A stretch of DNA of 64,000 bases from Thiohalocapsa sp. GTDB lineage: Bacteria > Pseudomonadota > Gammaproteobacteria > Chromatiales > Chromatiaceae. The stretch covers positions 1-64,000 of the forward strand of contig JAIPFF010000012.1 in the NCBI GenBank assembly GCA_021736785.1, read 5' to 3'. The notes beneath the pieces were generated by a model. It did no database searches, was not told the DNA's origin, and worked only from the letters and a program-made list of their open reading frames with translations. Every line of letters starts with the position of its first letter. The stretch's first letter is position 1. Position numbers and translations under genes: made by a program. Positions 30,891 to 40,779 of this stretch are shown piece after piece.

Positions 30891-31823
30891 GTGCAAACGG
30901 ATATGCTCAAGCACTATGACCTGACGATACCCGTCCTGCTATTCGCTATCGGTTTGGCCGCGGTTTCGCTCTACGGGGACGCCGGCGATTTCGCGCTCAC
31001 GGTGCTTGCGCTGCTCGCGCTCTACTCCCTCTTGGCGGATGCGTCGTCGCCGGCGTCCGCCGCCGCCCGGCCGACCTTCGGCGCGAACGCCCGGAGTATT
31101 GCCGCCGCCACCCTCGGCACCATCGCAGCCCTGTTTGTGCTTGCGGAGCCGCCCGTTTTTGCCCGCGCGCTGCCGGTGCTGTTGCTGCTCGGCTACTGGC
31201 TCTCTACGGAAGGCGCGCATGCACCCCGTCGCCGCTGGAGGGAACTGCTGATCGTGGGGCTGCTGGCCATCCCGGATCGATTACTGATGTCCGCGCTCAC
31301 CTCGCCCCTTCTTCACCTGTTCGGTTGGGACTCGATGATCGGCCCGTCGGCGGAGCTCGCGACGGCATTCGTCGCTTACTCCGGTCTGCCGGCGACCTTG
31401 AACGGTGCGGACATCACCACTGCCCGGGCCATCGTCACGATTTTGCCCGCCTGCGATGCGTCCAGAAACATCGATTTCCTGCTGAAGATCGCATTGATGC
31501 TGATACTGACGCTCCCGGTACGGCCCTTACGCTGGCTCCCGACCGTCCTGGTCGCAATGCTCTGCGCCTTTGTCGTCAACGCCGTCCGGCTAGCCCTGCT
31601 GGTACACCTTGCACACGCCGGAGACCTAACCGGTTTCGATTACTGGCACGATGGCGACGGCTCCAAGCTCTTCAACTTGGCCGCAATCGTGATATTCGCG
31701 TTGTTCGCCTATTTTCAGATCGATACCGCATCCCCCGAGGCCGAGCCGACACGGTCCGCCGACGCCCATCCCCGCGGATCCCCCGGCGGCGATACCGGTG
31801 ATGCCGCGAGCGGACGCGGCTAG
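30891..31823 (+). CDS. Exosortase/archaeosortase-family protein
   Basis: The 310-residue protein is mostly hydrophobic, with about eight membrane segments. It carries the three residues expected of exosortases in the right order: C188 in LPACDASRN, R233 in NAVRLALL and H253 in YWHDGDGSKLFN. Exosortases are membrane transpeptidases that recognise C-terminal sorting signals. The start is GTG at 30891, with GGAG at 30881-30884; upstream frame to 30837 is not needed. A Pro/Gly-rich hydrophilic tail of about 30 residues ends the protein. No EPS operon surrounds it; the only apparent partner is the 109-residue protein upstream. Family membership is inferred from motifs and topology. Confidence 0.8.
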   Translation: MQTDMLKHYDLTIPVLLFAIGLAAVSLYGDAGDFALTVLALLALYSLLADASSPASAAARPTFGANARSIAAATLGTIAALFVLAEPPVFARALPVLLLLGYWLSTEGAHAPRRRWRELLIVGLLAIPDRLLMSALTSPLLHLFGWDSMIGPSAELATAFVAYSGLPATLNGADITTARAIVTILPACDASRNIDFLLKIALMLILTLPVRPLRWLPTVLVAMLCAFVVNAVRLALLVHLAHAGDLTGFDYWHDGDGSKLFNLAAIVIFALFAYFQIDTASPEAEPTRSADAHPRGSPGGDTGDAASGRG

Positions 31824-31903
31824 AACGCCCGGCCTCACCTCTTAAGGTCGGAGGTAAAGAGTCGGGCCATTCGTTTTTGGATCGGATCCCGGCGCGAGGC
31901 CGA

Positions 31904-33898
31904 TCAGCGCCGTCGCGGCCTGAACTGATCCACCAAACGCTGTAGCCGAATTTGCTCCCCGCCGTCCTGTTCGCCGGCATAGCGAAGCCGCAGATAAAGT
32001 CGGACGATCGCCTCCACATGCGGTGCCAAATCCGGGCGCTGCGCGACAATCCGGTTGCTGTAGTCGAGCGGGCCTTCGGCGGCGCGCCGGCCGAGCCCGA
32101 GCGCCGAGAGCCTGCGGGAGAACAGTTCGTAGGCGCGCTGTACCGGGTCCGCGGTGCGCGCCGGACGTGCGAGAAAGAGATTCCACGACAGCATCACTAC
32201 GCTGCCGCCGATCGCCAAGAGCAAGATCAACCCGTACTGTCTCAGATGCGCAAGTCCGAGGTAGTCGAGCATCCGTTGCTGCTTGCGATCGGAAAACTCG
32301 ATCACCCAGTTCTTCCATCCGGCCTCCAACGCGTCTATCCCCATCCGCAGCCCGCGCAGCGCGCGCCCCAGCCCGCTGTCGGCACCGACGCGAAAGCGCA
32401 CGGGACGACTCGCGCCGAACGACGACAGGCGCGAGTCCGCATCCACGCGCTCCGCGGCCACCGCGGCGGTCGGATCGATGCGGACCCAGCCCCGCTCTTG
32501 TATCCAGACCTCGGTCCACGCGTGGGCATCGGACTGGCGAACCACATAGTCCCGGCTCAGCGGGTTGTATTCCCCGCCGAGATAGCCCAAGACGATACGC
32601 GAAGGAACGCCGGCGATGCGCATCAGCAACGCGAAGGTACTGGCGTAGTGCTCGCAAAAGCCGCTACGGGTTTCGAACAGGAACGAGTCGGCCATATTCT
32701 CGCCGAGCTTCGGCGGCAACAGCGTGTAGCGGAAGGGCTCGCGATTGAAGTGGCGCAGTGCCCGCTCGACCACCTCCTGCGCCGGTGGGTCGTCGACCGT
32801 CCAGCGCCCGACCAGCTCGCGCATCCTCGGTGTGACGTTGTCCGGCAGCGCCAGCGCGGCCGTCTCTTCGTCGAGACTGAGCCCTGTCGTCCGGTAGCTC
32901 GGCGCCGAGGTCATGCGATAGACACGAAAGTCGTCCACCGGCTTCTGAGACAACACTTGGAAATCGGGGGTCAGCACCGCGTCGTCGGGATAGTCTGTCG
33001 GGAGGTCGAGGGCAATCAGCCAGTGTTGATCCGTGGGCTCCATTGCGACGAGGTAGCCGAGATCGGGCCCGGTCGGCTCGATTTGCGGAGCCGCATCCGG
33101 AAAGGCATAGCGCGACGCGGGAAGCCAGCGCTTGCCGTCGGTGTGCCACAGCACCGGACCGCGCCAGTACATCGCCTCGGTCGGTATTCCCGGCTCTCGG
33201 TCGAAACGCACCCGCAGGGCATCCTCGCCGGAGACGACCAGTTCTTCGATGGAACCGGGCTCGAGCCAGTTCTTCAATCCGCTGACGGCCTGTTCCGACT
33301 CCAGCCCCAAGTCCCATAGCGGTGCGTCGAGCCGCGGGAAAAAGAAGAACAACAACAACGCCAGCGGCGCTGCCATCAGCACCGTGCGGCCGGCCAGCGT
33401 AGCGGCGACCGACACGCGTTCGCGAAGCGTGCGACGCCCGGCGCCGATTGTCATATCGAGCAGCAGGGCCAGATCGACGACCAGCAATGCCGTCAAATAC
33501 GCAGCCAGCAACGCCGACTCGTTGAACAGAAACTGCACCACGAGCAGGAAGCCGAACAACAACAGCAGCACGCGGAGATCCCGCGGCGCGCGTGCCTCCA
33601 GGAGTTTGAGCGCCAGCATGGTCACCAACAGTGCCGTACCCGGGCTCTGGCCAACGACGCTGTGGTAGGAATCCAGCACGTTCGCGCCGCCGGCAATCGT
33701 CAGCAGCGCCAGCACGAATGTACCGGGGCGAAGCCGCGGCCAGCGGATCGCGGCCAGGTGCAAACAGAACAGTCCGGCGATAAACAATCCGACTTGGCCG
33801 TGAAGCGCCGAAATCAACGGCGCCAGCCCGAGACCGTAGAGGATTGTCACCCCCAACAGCTGAAACCGCTCGCTCATTTCCCGCGGCCGTCTATCCAT
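31904..33898 (-). CDS. TgpA/DUF3488-type transglutaminase-like membrane protein
   Basis: The 664-residue protein has about five or six N-terminal membrane segments (about 1-190). A large periplasmic transglutaminase-like domain follows, with the Cys/His/Asp triad in SGFCEHYAS, SDAHAWTEVW and IDPTAA. A further membrane segment (about 535-555) and a cytoplasmic C-terminal region complete it. It resembles TgpA of Pseudomonas aeruginosa. It is the last gene of a MoxR-DUF58-TgpA operon. The ATG at 33898 overlaps the stop of the DUF58 gene; alternatives at 33922 and 33877 exist. Substrate unknown. Confidence 0.9.
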   Translation of the reverse strand: MDRRPREMSERFQLLGVTILYGLGLAPLISALHGQVGLFIAGLFCLHLAAIRWPRLRPGTFVLALLTIAGGANVLDSYHSVVGQSPGTALLVTMLALKLLEARAPRDLRVLLLLFGFLLVVQFLFNESALLAAYLTALLVVDLALLLDMTIGAGRRTLRERVSVAATLAGRTVLMAAPLALLLFFFFPRLDAPLWDLGLESEQAVSGLKNWLEPGSIEELVVSGEDALRVRFDREPGIPTEAMYWRGPVLWHTDGKRWLPASRYAFPDAAPQIEPTGPDLGYLVAMEPTDQHWLIALDLPTDYPDDAVLTPDFQVLSQKPVDDFRVYRMTSAPSYRTTGLSLDEETAALALPDNVTPRMRELVGRWTVDDPPAQEVVERALRHFNREPFRYTLLPPKLGENMADSFLFETRSGFCEHYASTFALLMRIAGVPSRIVLGYLGGEYNPLSRDYVVRQSDAHAWTEVWIQERGWVRIDPTAAVAAERVDADSRLSSFGASRPVRFRVGADSGLGRALRGLRMGIDALEAGWKNWVIEFSDRKQQRMLDYLGLAHLRQYGLILLLAIGGSVVMLSWNLFLARPARTADPVQRAYELFSRRLSALGLGRRAAEGPLDYSNRIVAQRPDLAPHVEAIVRLYLRLRYAGEQDGGEQIRLQRLVDQFRPRRR

Positions 33899-34928
33899 CG
33901 ATCCGGTACCTCGCCATCGCACTCAGGCAGCGGTGCTTGTGGCCGTCGCCGCGGCCGTGCTCGATCTCGACGCCGGGCAGGCGCAAGCCGAAGGTGAGGT
34001 TCTGCTCTTCGGCGTCGAGCACCTGCCTCGCCATGATGCCGAGCCGCGACTCGTCACTGCCCGAGGTATGGTCCCAGTCGATCCACACGCGTGCCGCCTG
34101 ATCGCCGCCGAATTGCTTGACCACCAAGCCGCGCTCGCGCGCCAGCGCTTTCCAATCCAGCTGCCGCGGCGAATCGCCTTCGCGATAGGGTCGTAAACCG
34201 ACGAAATCATCCGCACCCGTTCCCATGTCGCCGGAACCGTGATGCACGAACGCGGGCAGCGCGGGCGGCACCGGCGCTCGCGCTGCCGGCTTGGGATAGA
34301 CGTCCACCGCGGCGCGCAGCGGCACCCGGGTCCATGCGCGGAAGAGCCCGAACGGATAGCGCGTCGCCAGCGTCACCGCGCCGAGCGCCAGCCGACCGCG
34401 TCGTTCGGCGACGCGGCCCACGTCGACGTCCAGATGACCCTTGGCCGCAAGCACCGGTGCGGCGGGCGGTGGCGTCGGCGTATCCTCGATACAGAGACCG
34501 TAACGGGCCTGGCCCTTGTCGTCGGTAATGACCAGCGGGAAGCGTGCCGTCTGACCCGGAAACACCGGTACGCCGTCGCGGGCCTCCAAGCGCAGGCCCA
34601 GCAGCGCGAACCAGCACTGGTGCATACTGACCAGGCTTGCCGAGATCATCAGAAAACTGAGAAACAGGGCCAGGTTGTTCTGGTAGTTGAGCGCCCCGAT
34701 CAACGTCGCGAGCAACACCAGTGCATAGCCAACGCCGCTGCGGGTCGGCAAGATGTAGATTCGCCGTGCCGACGTCGCGGCACTCGCCTCCGCCGGCGGC
34801 CCGCCGGCGGAGGCGAGCCGGTCGATCAGCCGCCGCACGCGTCCACGGCGTCGGTGTGCCGGCGCTCCGGTCGTCGCCCGGGCCCCTGCGGCGGGCCTAT
34901 CGACGCCGCCGCCGCCAGTCCGGCTCAT
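33891..34928 (-). CDS. DUF58 domain-containing protein
   Basis: The 345-residue protein has two hydrophobic segments (about 62-100) and a C-terminal DUF58/vWA-like domain with the signature FVGLRPYREGDSPRQLDWKALAR. DUF58 proteins are regular partners of MoxR ATPases and TgpA-type transglutaminases; the whole set is thought to assemble or fold envelope complexes. It overlaps both neighbours by a few bases, showing tight translational coupling. The first 50 residues are basic and low-complexity. Confidence 0.88.
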   Translation of the reverse strand: MSRTGGGGVDRPAAGARATTGAPAHRRRGRVRRLIDRLASAGGPPAEASAATSARRIYILPTRSGVGYALVLLATLIGALNYQNNLALFLSFLMISASLVSMHQCWFALLGLRLEARDGVPVFPGQTARFPLVITDDKGQARYGLCIEDTPTPPPAAPVLAAKGHLDVDVGRVAERRGRLALGAVTLATRYPFGLFRAWTRVPLRAAVDVYPKPAARAPVPPALPAFVHHGSGDMGTGADDFVGLRPYREGDSPRQLDWKALARERGLVVKQFGGDQAARVWIDWDHTSGSDESRLGIMARQVLDAEEQNLTFGLRLPGVEIEHGRGDGHKHRCLSAMARYRIDG

Positions 34929-35875
34929 GGCACCGGGACGGCGCCGAGCACGAACGCCGCGATATCGGCGTGACCGCCCGGGCTATTGTCATCGCCGCTG
35001 ATCAATCGATGCGGTACCACCGCCGGCACCACCTGCTGGACGTCCTCGGGCAACACGTACCCGCGTCCCTCGAGGAAGGCCCGGGCCTTGGCGGCGCGCA
35101 ACAGCGCAAGCCCGCCCCGCGGCGAGAGCCCGTGCAGGAAACGATCGCTGCGCCGGGTGAAGCTCAGCAGCGCATGACAGTAGTCGATGACCGCGGAGGC
35201 CACGTGCACCCGCTCGACCTGTTGCTGTGCGGCGATCAACTCCGCCGCTGTCGTGACCGGCCTCAGCTCCGCCAGCTTCGAGCGCGGATCGACGCCGGCG
35301 AGCAATGCCTTCTCCTCGGCGGCGGCCGGGTATCCGAGCTCGATACGCATCAGGAACCGGTCGAGCTGTGACTCCGGCAGCGGAAAGGTGCCGATTTGGT
35401 AGGTCGGATTCTGCGTGGCGATGACGAAGAACGGCGACGGCAGCGCCCGCGTATCGCCCTCGGCCGTGACTTGGCGCTCCTCCATGGCCTCGAGCAGCGC
35501 GCTTTGTGCTTTGGGCGTCGCGCGATTGATCTCGTCGGCGAGCACCACTTGAGAAAAAATCGGCCCCGGATGGAAATGAAAGCGTTCGCCGGCGCGATCA
35601 TAAACGGATACACCGATGACGTCGGCGGGCAGCATGTCGCTGGTGAACTGAATGCGCGAGTACTGCAGCCCCAGCAACCGCGCGAGCAGATGGGCCAGCG
35701 TCGTCTTGCCGACCCCCGGAAGATCTTCGATCAGCAGGTGTCCGCGAGCCAGAATGCAGGCCAAGGACAAGCGGATCTCTTCGCGCTTGCCCAAAATCAC
35801 TGCGTCGGCTGCATCCAGCACGTCGGTAAACGGGGTCGTCGCTGCGGCCTCACGGAGGTTTCTGAGCATCGGCAT
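34925..35875 (-). CDS. MoxR-family AAA+ ATPase
   Basis: The 316-residue protein has Walker A EDLPGVGKTTLA, Walker B VVLADEINRATPKAQSALLEAM, sensor 1 ATQNP and the arginine-finger region SQLDRFLMRI. MoxR ATPases act as chaperones with vWA-domain partners, here the adjacent DUF58 protein. First gene of the three-gene minus operon; the ATG at 35875 is used, with 35869 as an alternative. Divergent from mnmG. Confidence 0.93.
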   Translation of the reverse strand: MPMLRNLREAAATTPFTDVLDAADAVILGKREEIRLSLACILARGHLLIEDLPGVGKTTLAHLLARLLGLQYSRIQFTSDMLPADVIGVSVYDRAGERFHFHPGPIFSQVVLADEINRATPKAQSALLEAMEERQVTAEGDTRALPSPFFVIATQNPTYQIGTFPLPESQLDRFLMRIELGYPAAAEEKALLAGVDPRSKLAELRPVTTAAELIAAQQQVERVHVASAVIDYCHALLSFTRRSDRFLHGLSPRGGLALLRAAKARAFLEGRGYVLPEDVQQVVPAVVPHRLISGDDNSPGGHADIAAFVLGAVPVP

Positions 35876-36010
35876 TCTCTTGGCTGGCTGGGCGGCCGTG
35901 GCGCGGGCCGGGCACGGACCATGGGGGCTCCGCGAAAAACATTGAAAGCCAATGGTTTATGGCGATCGCAAAAGTTATTATAGGGATCGTCGAACACGGA
36001 AAACGCGAAC

Positions 36011-37885
36011 ATGTTGGCAGAACAGCACTACGAGGTCATCGTCGTCGGTGGCGGCCACTCGGGCACCGAGGCCGCACTCGCCGCGGCACGCTGCGGCGCG
36101 CGCACGCTGCTGCTGACGCACAATATCGAGACCATCGGCCAGATGAGCTGCAATCCGGCCATCGGCGGCATCGGCAAGGGCCATCTCGTCAAGGAAATCG
36201 ACGCCCTCGGCGGGCTGATGGCCCGCGCCGCCGACCAAGCGGGTATCCAGTTCCGTGTGCTGAACAGCCGCAAAGGTCCGGCGGTGCGGGCAACCCGGGC
36301 CCAAGCCGACCGGCTGCTCTACAAGGGCGCCGTGCGAGCCGCGGTGGAGACGCAACCGGGCTTGGATCTGTTTCAGCAGGCGGTGGACGACTTGCTGGTG
36401 GAAGGCGAGCAGGTCTGCGGTGTCCGAACGCAGATGGGGCTCGAATTTCGCGCCCGTGCCGTGGTGCTGACGGTGGGCACCTTCCTCGGCGGGCGTATCC
36501 ACATCGGCCTGAGCAACTATCGGGGAGGGCGCGCCGGCGACCCGCCATCCATCGCGCTGGCGGACCGGCTGCGTGAAATGCCGTTTCGGGTCGATCGGCT
36601 GAAGACCGGCACGCCGCCGCGCATCGATGCGCGCAGCATCGACTACACGCGCCTCGAGGAGCAGCCCGGCGACGACCCGCCGCCGGTGTTCTCCTATCTC
36701 GGCTCGCGCGACGACCATCCGCGGCAGGTCAGCTGCCACATCGCCCGCACCACCGAGCACACGCACGACATCATTCGCGGCGGCCTATCGCGCTCGCCGA
36801 TGTACAGCGGGGTCATCGAAGGCGTCGGCCCCCGCTACTGCCCGTCCATCGAAGACAAAATCACGCGCTTCGCGGACAAGACGTCGCATCAGATTTTCGT
36901 CGAGCCGGAGGGGCTGACCAGCGCCGAGGTCTACCCGAACGGTATCTCCACCAGCCTGCCCTTCGATGTCCAATACGCGCTGGTCCGCTCGATTCCGGGT
37001 TTCGAGCAGGCCCACTTGACCCGCCCCGGCTATGCAATCGAATACGACTTCTTCGACCCCCGCGATTTGGCGCCGTCGCTGGAAACCCGCTTCGTGCAGG
37101 GTCTTTTCTTCGCCGGGCAGATCAACGGCACCACCGGCTACGAGGAGGCGGCGGCCCAGGGACTGCTCGCCGGGCTCAACGCCGCGCGCCAAGTGCAAGC
37201 GCTCGAGCCGTGGTCGCCGCGCCGCGACGAGGCCTATTTGGGCGTGCTCGTCGATGACCTGATCACCCGCGGTACGAACGAGCCTTACCGCATGTTCACC
37301 AGCCGCGCCGAATATCGCCTGCTGCTGCGCGAAGACAACGCCGATTTGCGCCTTACCGAGACCGGCCGCCGTCTCGGTCTCGTCGACGACGGGCGGTGGC
37401 GACGCTTCGAGGAGAAGCGCGAGTCCATCGCCCGCGAGCGCGAGCGGCTGCGCGACGCCTGGGTGCGCCCCGGCACGGACGCCGCCGCGGAGCTCGAGCG
37501 CCGCACGGGTGAAGTCGTGCGTCGAGAAGCCCGTGCGCTCGACCTGCTCGCGCGCCCCGGCATCGGCTATGACGCCATCGCGGCCATTCCCGGCATCGGC
37601 GCCGGCGAGGCCGATCCCGCGGTGCGCGAGCAGGTGGAGATCCAATGCAAATATGCCGGCTATGTGGAGCGCCAGCACGATGAGATCGCACGCCAGCGCG
37701 AGCAGGAGGAACGCTCGCTGCCCGACGACTTCGATTACGACAACGTCCGCGGACTATCGGCCGAGGTGAGCGAGAAACTTCGGCGCGTGCGACCGGCTAC
37801 GGTCGGTCAGGCCGCGCGCATCCCGGGCGTCACGCCGGCGGCCGTGTCGCTGCTCCTGATTCACCTGAAACGGCGCTCGGCCTGA
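36011..37885 (+). CDS. mnmG: tRNA uridine-5-carboxymethylaminomethyl modification enzyme MnmG
   Basis: The 624-residue flavoprotein has the N-terminal FAD motif [19 protein letters not shown] and [19 protein letters not shown]. The second signature [17 protein letters not shown] follows, and the C-terminal helical domain ends with [13 protein letters not shown]. It works with MnmE on wobble uridine of tRNAs. An AT-rich stretch at about 35955-35990 with TTATTATAGGG likely holds the promoter. The stop codon overlaps the start of a tiny frame (TGATG). Confidence 0.96.
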   Translation: MLAEQHYEVIVVGGGHSGTEAALAAARCGARTLLLTHNIETIGQMSCNPAIGGIGKGHLVKEIDALGGLMARAADQAGIQFRVLNSRKGPAVRATRAQADRLLYKGAVRAAVETQPGLDLFQQAVDDLLVEGEQVCGVRTQMGLEFRARAVVLTVGTFLGGRIHIGLSNYRGGRAGDPPSIALADRLREMPFRVDRLKTGTPPRIDARSIDYTRLEEQPGDDPPPVFSYLGSRDDHPRQVSCHIARTTEHTHDIIRGGLSRSPMYSGVIEGVGPRYCPSIEDKITRFADKTSHQIFVEPEGLTSAEVYPNGISTSLPFDVQYALVRSIPGFEQAHLTRPGYAIEYDFFDPRDLAPSLETRFVQGLFFAGQINGTTGYEEAAAQGLLAGLNAARQVQALEPWSPRRDEAYLGVLVDDLITRGTNEPYRMFTSRAEYRLLLREDNADLRLTETGRRLGLVDDGRWRRFEEKRESIARERERLRDAWVRPGTDAAAELERRTGEVVRREARALDLLARPGIGYDAIAAIPGIGAGEADPAVREQVEIQCKYAGYVERQHDEIARQREQEERSLPDDFDYDNVRGLSAEVSEKLRRVRPATVGQAARIPGVTPAAVSLLLIHLKRRSA

Positions 37886-37974
37886 TGGGTATCGCCATGA
37901 TGGGCGGCGGCATGGGGATCGCGATGGCCATGCGCGCGGTGGAGCGGGCGGGCCGCCCCGCGGGCGCCCGATGA
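37885..37974 (+). CDS. Possible 29-residue coupling peptide between mnmG and rsmG
   Basis: An ATG overlaps the mnmG stop (TGATG) and the frame ends in a TGA overlapping the rsmG start (ATGA), so it exactly bridges the gap. The peptide is rich in Met, Gly and Ala. It may carry ribosomes from mnmG into rsmG, which has no clear ribosome binding site of its own. It is too short for family evidence. Confidence 0.35.
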   Translation: MGIAMMGGGMGIAMAMRAVERAGRPAGAR

Positions 37975-38756
37975 GCGCTTCGAACGTCAACACCCGGGTC
38001 GATGCCGCGCCGCTGCGCCGGCGCCTGGATCTGGGGCTGGCGCAGATGGATACCTCCATCGCCGACGCCCTCGACGGCGACGCCCGCGATCGGCTGATCG
38101 CGTTCGTGCTTCTGCTCGAGCGCTGGAATCGCAGCTTCAACCTCACCGCCGTTCGCGATCCCGCGGACATGGTGCCGCGCCACCTGCTGGACAGCCTCAG
38201 CGTGCTGCCGTGGCTGCGCCGCGGCCCGGTGCTCGACGCGGGTACCGGTGCCGGGCTGCCCGGCATCCCCCTGGCCATCGCGCTGCCGGGATTGGACTTC
38301 ACGCTGCTCGACAGCAACGGAAAAAAGACACGGTTCGTCCGCCAAGCGGTCATGGCGCTGGGACTCGGCAATGTGCAGGTGGTGCAGTCCCGGCTCGAGG
38401 CATACCGGCCGGAGCAAAAATTCGCTACCATTGTCGCCCGCGCCGTAGCAAGCCTTGCTGCACTGCGCGACGCCTGCGCCCATCTCGGCGCGACCGATGC
38501 GCGCCTGCTGGCCCTGAAGGGGCGGCTCGCCGATCAGGAGCTCGCCGGGCTGGTCGGCACAACGGCGCGGTCGCCGATCGATGCCGTCACAAGAGCGCCG
38601 GCCGGGTTCTCTTCGGGCGCGGATGCGAACCGCACGCCGGGCGACATGCCCGAGAAGATCGCGGACGGCATCAGGGTGCATCCGCTGCGCGTCCCGCTGC
38701 TGGAGGGCGAGCGCAGCCTCATCGAGCTCCCATTGCAAGCGGACGGCTATGGCTAG
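37971..38756 (+). CDS. rsmG: 16S rRNA (guanine(527)-N7)-methyltransferase
   Basis: The 261-residue protein has the RsmG pattern: [26 protein letters not shown] before the SAM-binding motif [17 protein letters not shown], then [12 protein letters not shown] and [11 protein letters not shown]. It methylates 16S rRNA G527. A segment of about 50 residues near 200-250 includes an insert not typical of short RsmG proteins. The stop overlaps the parA start. Confidence 0.93.
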   Translation: MSASNVNTRVDAAPLRRRLDLGLAQMDTSIADALDGDARDRLIAFVLLLERWNRSFNLTAVRDPADMVPRHLLDSLSVLPWLRRGPVLDAGTGAGLPGIPLAIALPGLDFTLLDSNGKKTRFVRQAVMALGLGNVQVVQSRLEAYRPEQKFATIVARAVASLAALRDACAHLGATDARLLALKGRLADQELAGLVGTTARSPIDAVTRAPAGFSSGADANRTPGDMPEKIADGIRVHPLRVPLLEGERSLIELPLQADGYG

Positions 38757-39537
38757 AATCATTGCGATCGCGAATCAAAAAGGCGGCGTGGGCAAGACCA
38801 CGACGGCCGTGAATCTTGCCGCGTCGCTGACCTCGTTGAAGCAGCGCGTGCTTTTGGTCGACATGGATCCCCAGGGCAATGCGACCATGGGCGTCGGAGT
38901 CGACAAAAACGCGCTTCGGCGCACCGGCTGCGACGTACTGCTCGATCAGTGCAGCTACGTCGAATGCGTGATGCACGTCGAAGATCCGGCACCGGGGTTC
39001 GATCTGCTGCCGTCCAACGGCGACATGACCGCGGCCGAGGTCGGGCTCATGCATGCACCGCGACGCGAGCGCACGCTGGCGGGGGTATTGGATGCGGTCA
39101 GCGACGGCTACGACATGATTCTGATCGATTGCCCGCCGTCGTTGAATATGCTGACCGTCAATGCACTGGTCGCCGCCGACGGGGTACTGATTCCGATTCA
39201 ATGCGAATACTATGCACTGGAAGGCCTGTCTGCGCTGCTCGATACCGTGTCCCAGATCCGCGATAGCCGAAACGGCGACCTGCGCATCGAGGGTATCCTG
39301 CGCACCATGCACGACCCGCGCAACAATTTGGCCAACCAAGTGTCGACGCAGCTCGTCACCCACTTCTCCAAACAGGTCTACCGCACCATCATTCCGCGCA
39401 ACGTGCGTCTCGCCGAAGCGCCCAGCCACGGCCTCCCCGCGCTGCTCTACGATCGCAGCTCCCGGGGCGCCGTAGCCTATCTGGCGCTCGCCAGCGAAGT
39501 GGTGCGCCGACGCGAGCCCGCTCCCAACGCCGCATGA
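38749..39537 (+). CDS. parA: Chromosome partitioning ATPase ParA (Soj)
   Basis: The 262-residue protein starts [20 protein letters not shown] (deviant Walker A) and has [13 protein letters not shown] and the [15 protein letters not shown] block, all typical of chromosomal ParA. Its ATP-driven gradient moves ParB-parS complexes. It overlaps rsmG by 8 bp and parB follows closely. The parS sites are in recF, about 16 kb away. Confidence 0.96.
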   Translation: MARIIAIANQKGGVGKTTTAVNLAASLTSLKQRVLLVDMDPQGNATMGVGVDKNALRRTGCDVLLDQCSYVECVMHVEDPAPGFDLLPSNGDMTAAEVGLMHAPRRERTLAGVLDAVSDGYDMILIDCPPSLNMLTVNALVAADGVLIPIQCEYYALEGLSALLDTVSQIRDSRNGDLRIEGILRTMHDPRNNLANQVSTQLVTHFSKQVYRTIIPRNVRLAEAPSHGLPALLYDRSSRGAVAYLALASEVVRRREPAPNAA

Positions 39538-39572
39538 GAAACGCCCTGCGAATCTCCGAGGATGACGCCACG

Positions 39573-40460
39573 ATGAGCTCCGCCAAAAAAAGGGGACTGG
39601 GCCGCGGTCTCGATGCGCTGCTGGGCAGCACTCGAGATGATGCGGACGCAGGCCCGTCAGCGCCGACCGGGGCCGCGCCGGGCGAGGTCGTTTCGCGCCT
39701 GCCGGTGGACCGAATCCAGCGCGGCCGCTATCAGCCGCGGCGGGAGTTCGACCCCGACAGCCTGCGCGAGCTGGCCGAATCCATCGCGGCACAAGGCGTA
39801 ATCCAGCCGATCGTGGTCCGCGTCGTCGCCGACGGCTACGAAATCATCGCCGGCGAGCGGCGCTGGCGAGCGGCTCAGCAGGCGGGTCTCGACGAGATTC
39901 CGGTGGTCGTGCGCGACGTCGACGAGCAAACGGCCTTGGCCATCGCGCTGGTGGAGAACATTCAGCGCGACGACCTCAGCCCGCTCGAAGAAGCCGGCGC
40001 GCTGCACCGCCTCCTCGGGGAGTTCGGGCTGACTCACCAGCAGGTTGCCGAGGCGGTCGGCAAGTCGCGCACCACCGTGACCAACCTGCTTCGGCTGCTC
40101 GAGCTCGAAGACGAGGTCAAGAGCATGCTCGACCATGGCCGCTTGGAAATGGGCCACGCCCGTGCGCTGCTTGGACTCAAGGGCAAGCCGCAAACGGATG
40201 CGGCCCATCTGGTCGTCGCCCGCGGCCTGTCGGTGCGCGAAACGGAACGGCTGGTGCGCCGCCTGCAGGGCCTCGACGACGCGCCGTCCGCGCGTCCGAG
40301 CCCCACGCCCGATCCCGACATTCGCCGTCTGCAGGATGATTTGGCCGACCGACTCGGCGCGCGCGTGGCGATTCAGCACGGCGGCAAGGGGGCCGGCAAA
40401 CTCGTCATCGCCTACAACAGTCTCGACGAGCTCGACGGCATCCTCGCGCACATCCAATGA
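39573..40460 (+). CDS. parB: Chromosome partitioning protein ParB (Spo0J)
   Basis: The protein of about 295 residues has the N-terminal KRGLGRGLDALLG motif that stimulates ParA. The CTPase/ParB domain contains GERRWRAAQQAG and ENIQRDDLSPLEEA. The helix-turn-helix LTHQQVAEAVGKSRTTVTNLLRLL reads parS. A C-terminal dimerisation region ends it. The ATG at 39573 is preceded by GAGG; an earlier ATG (39534) overlapping the parA stop would add 13 residues. Confidence 0.95.
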   Translation: MSSAKKRGLGRGLDALLGSTRDDADAGPSAPTGAAPGEVVSRLPVDRIQRGRYQPRREFDPDSLRELAESIAAQGVIQPIVVRVVADGYEIIAGERRWRAAQQAGLDEIPVVVRDVDEQTALAIALVENIQRDDLSPLEEAGALHRLLGEFGLTHQQVAEAVGKSRTTVTNLLRLLELEDEVKSMLDHGRLEMGHARALLGLKGKPQTDAAHLVVARGLSVRETERLVRRLQGLDDAPSARPSPTPDPDIRRLQDDLADRLGARVAIQHGGKGAGKLVIAYNSLDELDGILAHIQ

Positions 40461-40470
40461 CCCGGCGCCG

Positions 40471-40484
40471 GCCCGAGATCGGGC
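40471..40484 (+). terminator. Weak hairpin after parB
   Basis: GCCCG-AGAT-CGGGC starts 11 bp after the parB stop and is nested in a wider GCCGG/CCGGC pairing. There is no T-run; termination here is a guess. Confidence 0.3.
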
Positions 40485-40723
40485 TCTGCCGGCTTGCTCG
40501 ATCGCCGATTCGGCCCCGATTCCGCTCCCGCAGCATCGAAAATATCGATCCACAGTATCGCCTTCGGCCAATACTGCGGCCGTGCGCCGAGCGCGATATG
40601 CACATGGCGATTCGCGCTGCACCGTTGAGCACTAAGGGTTTTTCCCGATAGGCGAAGGTTGGGATCCGTGCGTGTACGGTGCGGGGAGTCCTTTATGTGG
40701 CTATACAAAGTACTTGCGCAGGT

Positions 40724-40753
40724 TTGACCGGTATATCGACGGACCCTTATACT
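40724..40753 (+). promoter_or_regulatory. Candidate sigma-70 promoter of the atp operon
   Basis: TTGACC (40724-40729), 18-bp spacer, TATACT (40748-40753). Predicted start near 40760, only about 20 bp before the proposed atpI start. The remaining spacer from parB (40461-40723) has no gene I can support. Confidence 0.65.
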
Positions 40754-40766
40754 TCTCGGCCTTTGC

Positions 40767-40775
40767 AGGAGGGGG
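40767..40775 (+). promoter_or_regulatory. Strong ribosome binding site that decides the atpI start
   Basis: AGGAGGGGG ends 4 bp before, and its AGGAGG core 7 bp before, the ATT at 40780. There is no ATG, GTG or TTG in the usual window, so this Shine-Dalgarno sequence points at ATT. Confidence 0.7.
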
Positions 40776-40779
40776 TCCG

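Noticed and set aside
35962-35969. GCGATCGC octamer (HIP1-like) upstream of mnmG
   Set aside because: It is a single occurrence here; an 8-bp palindrome is expected by chance in a GC-rich window.
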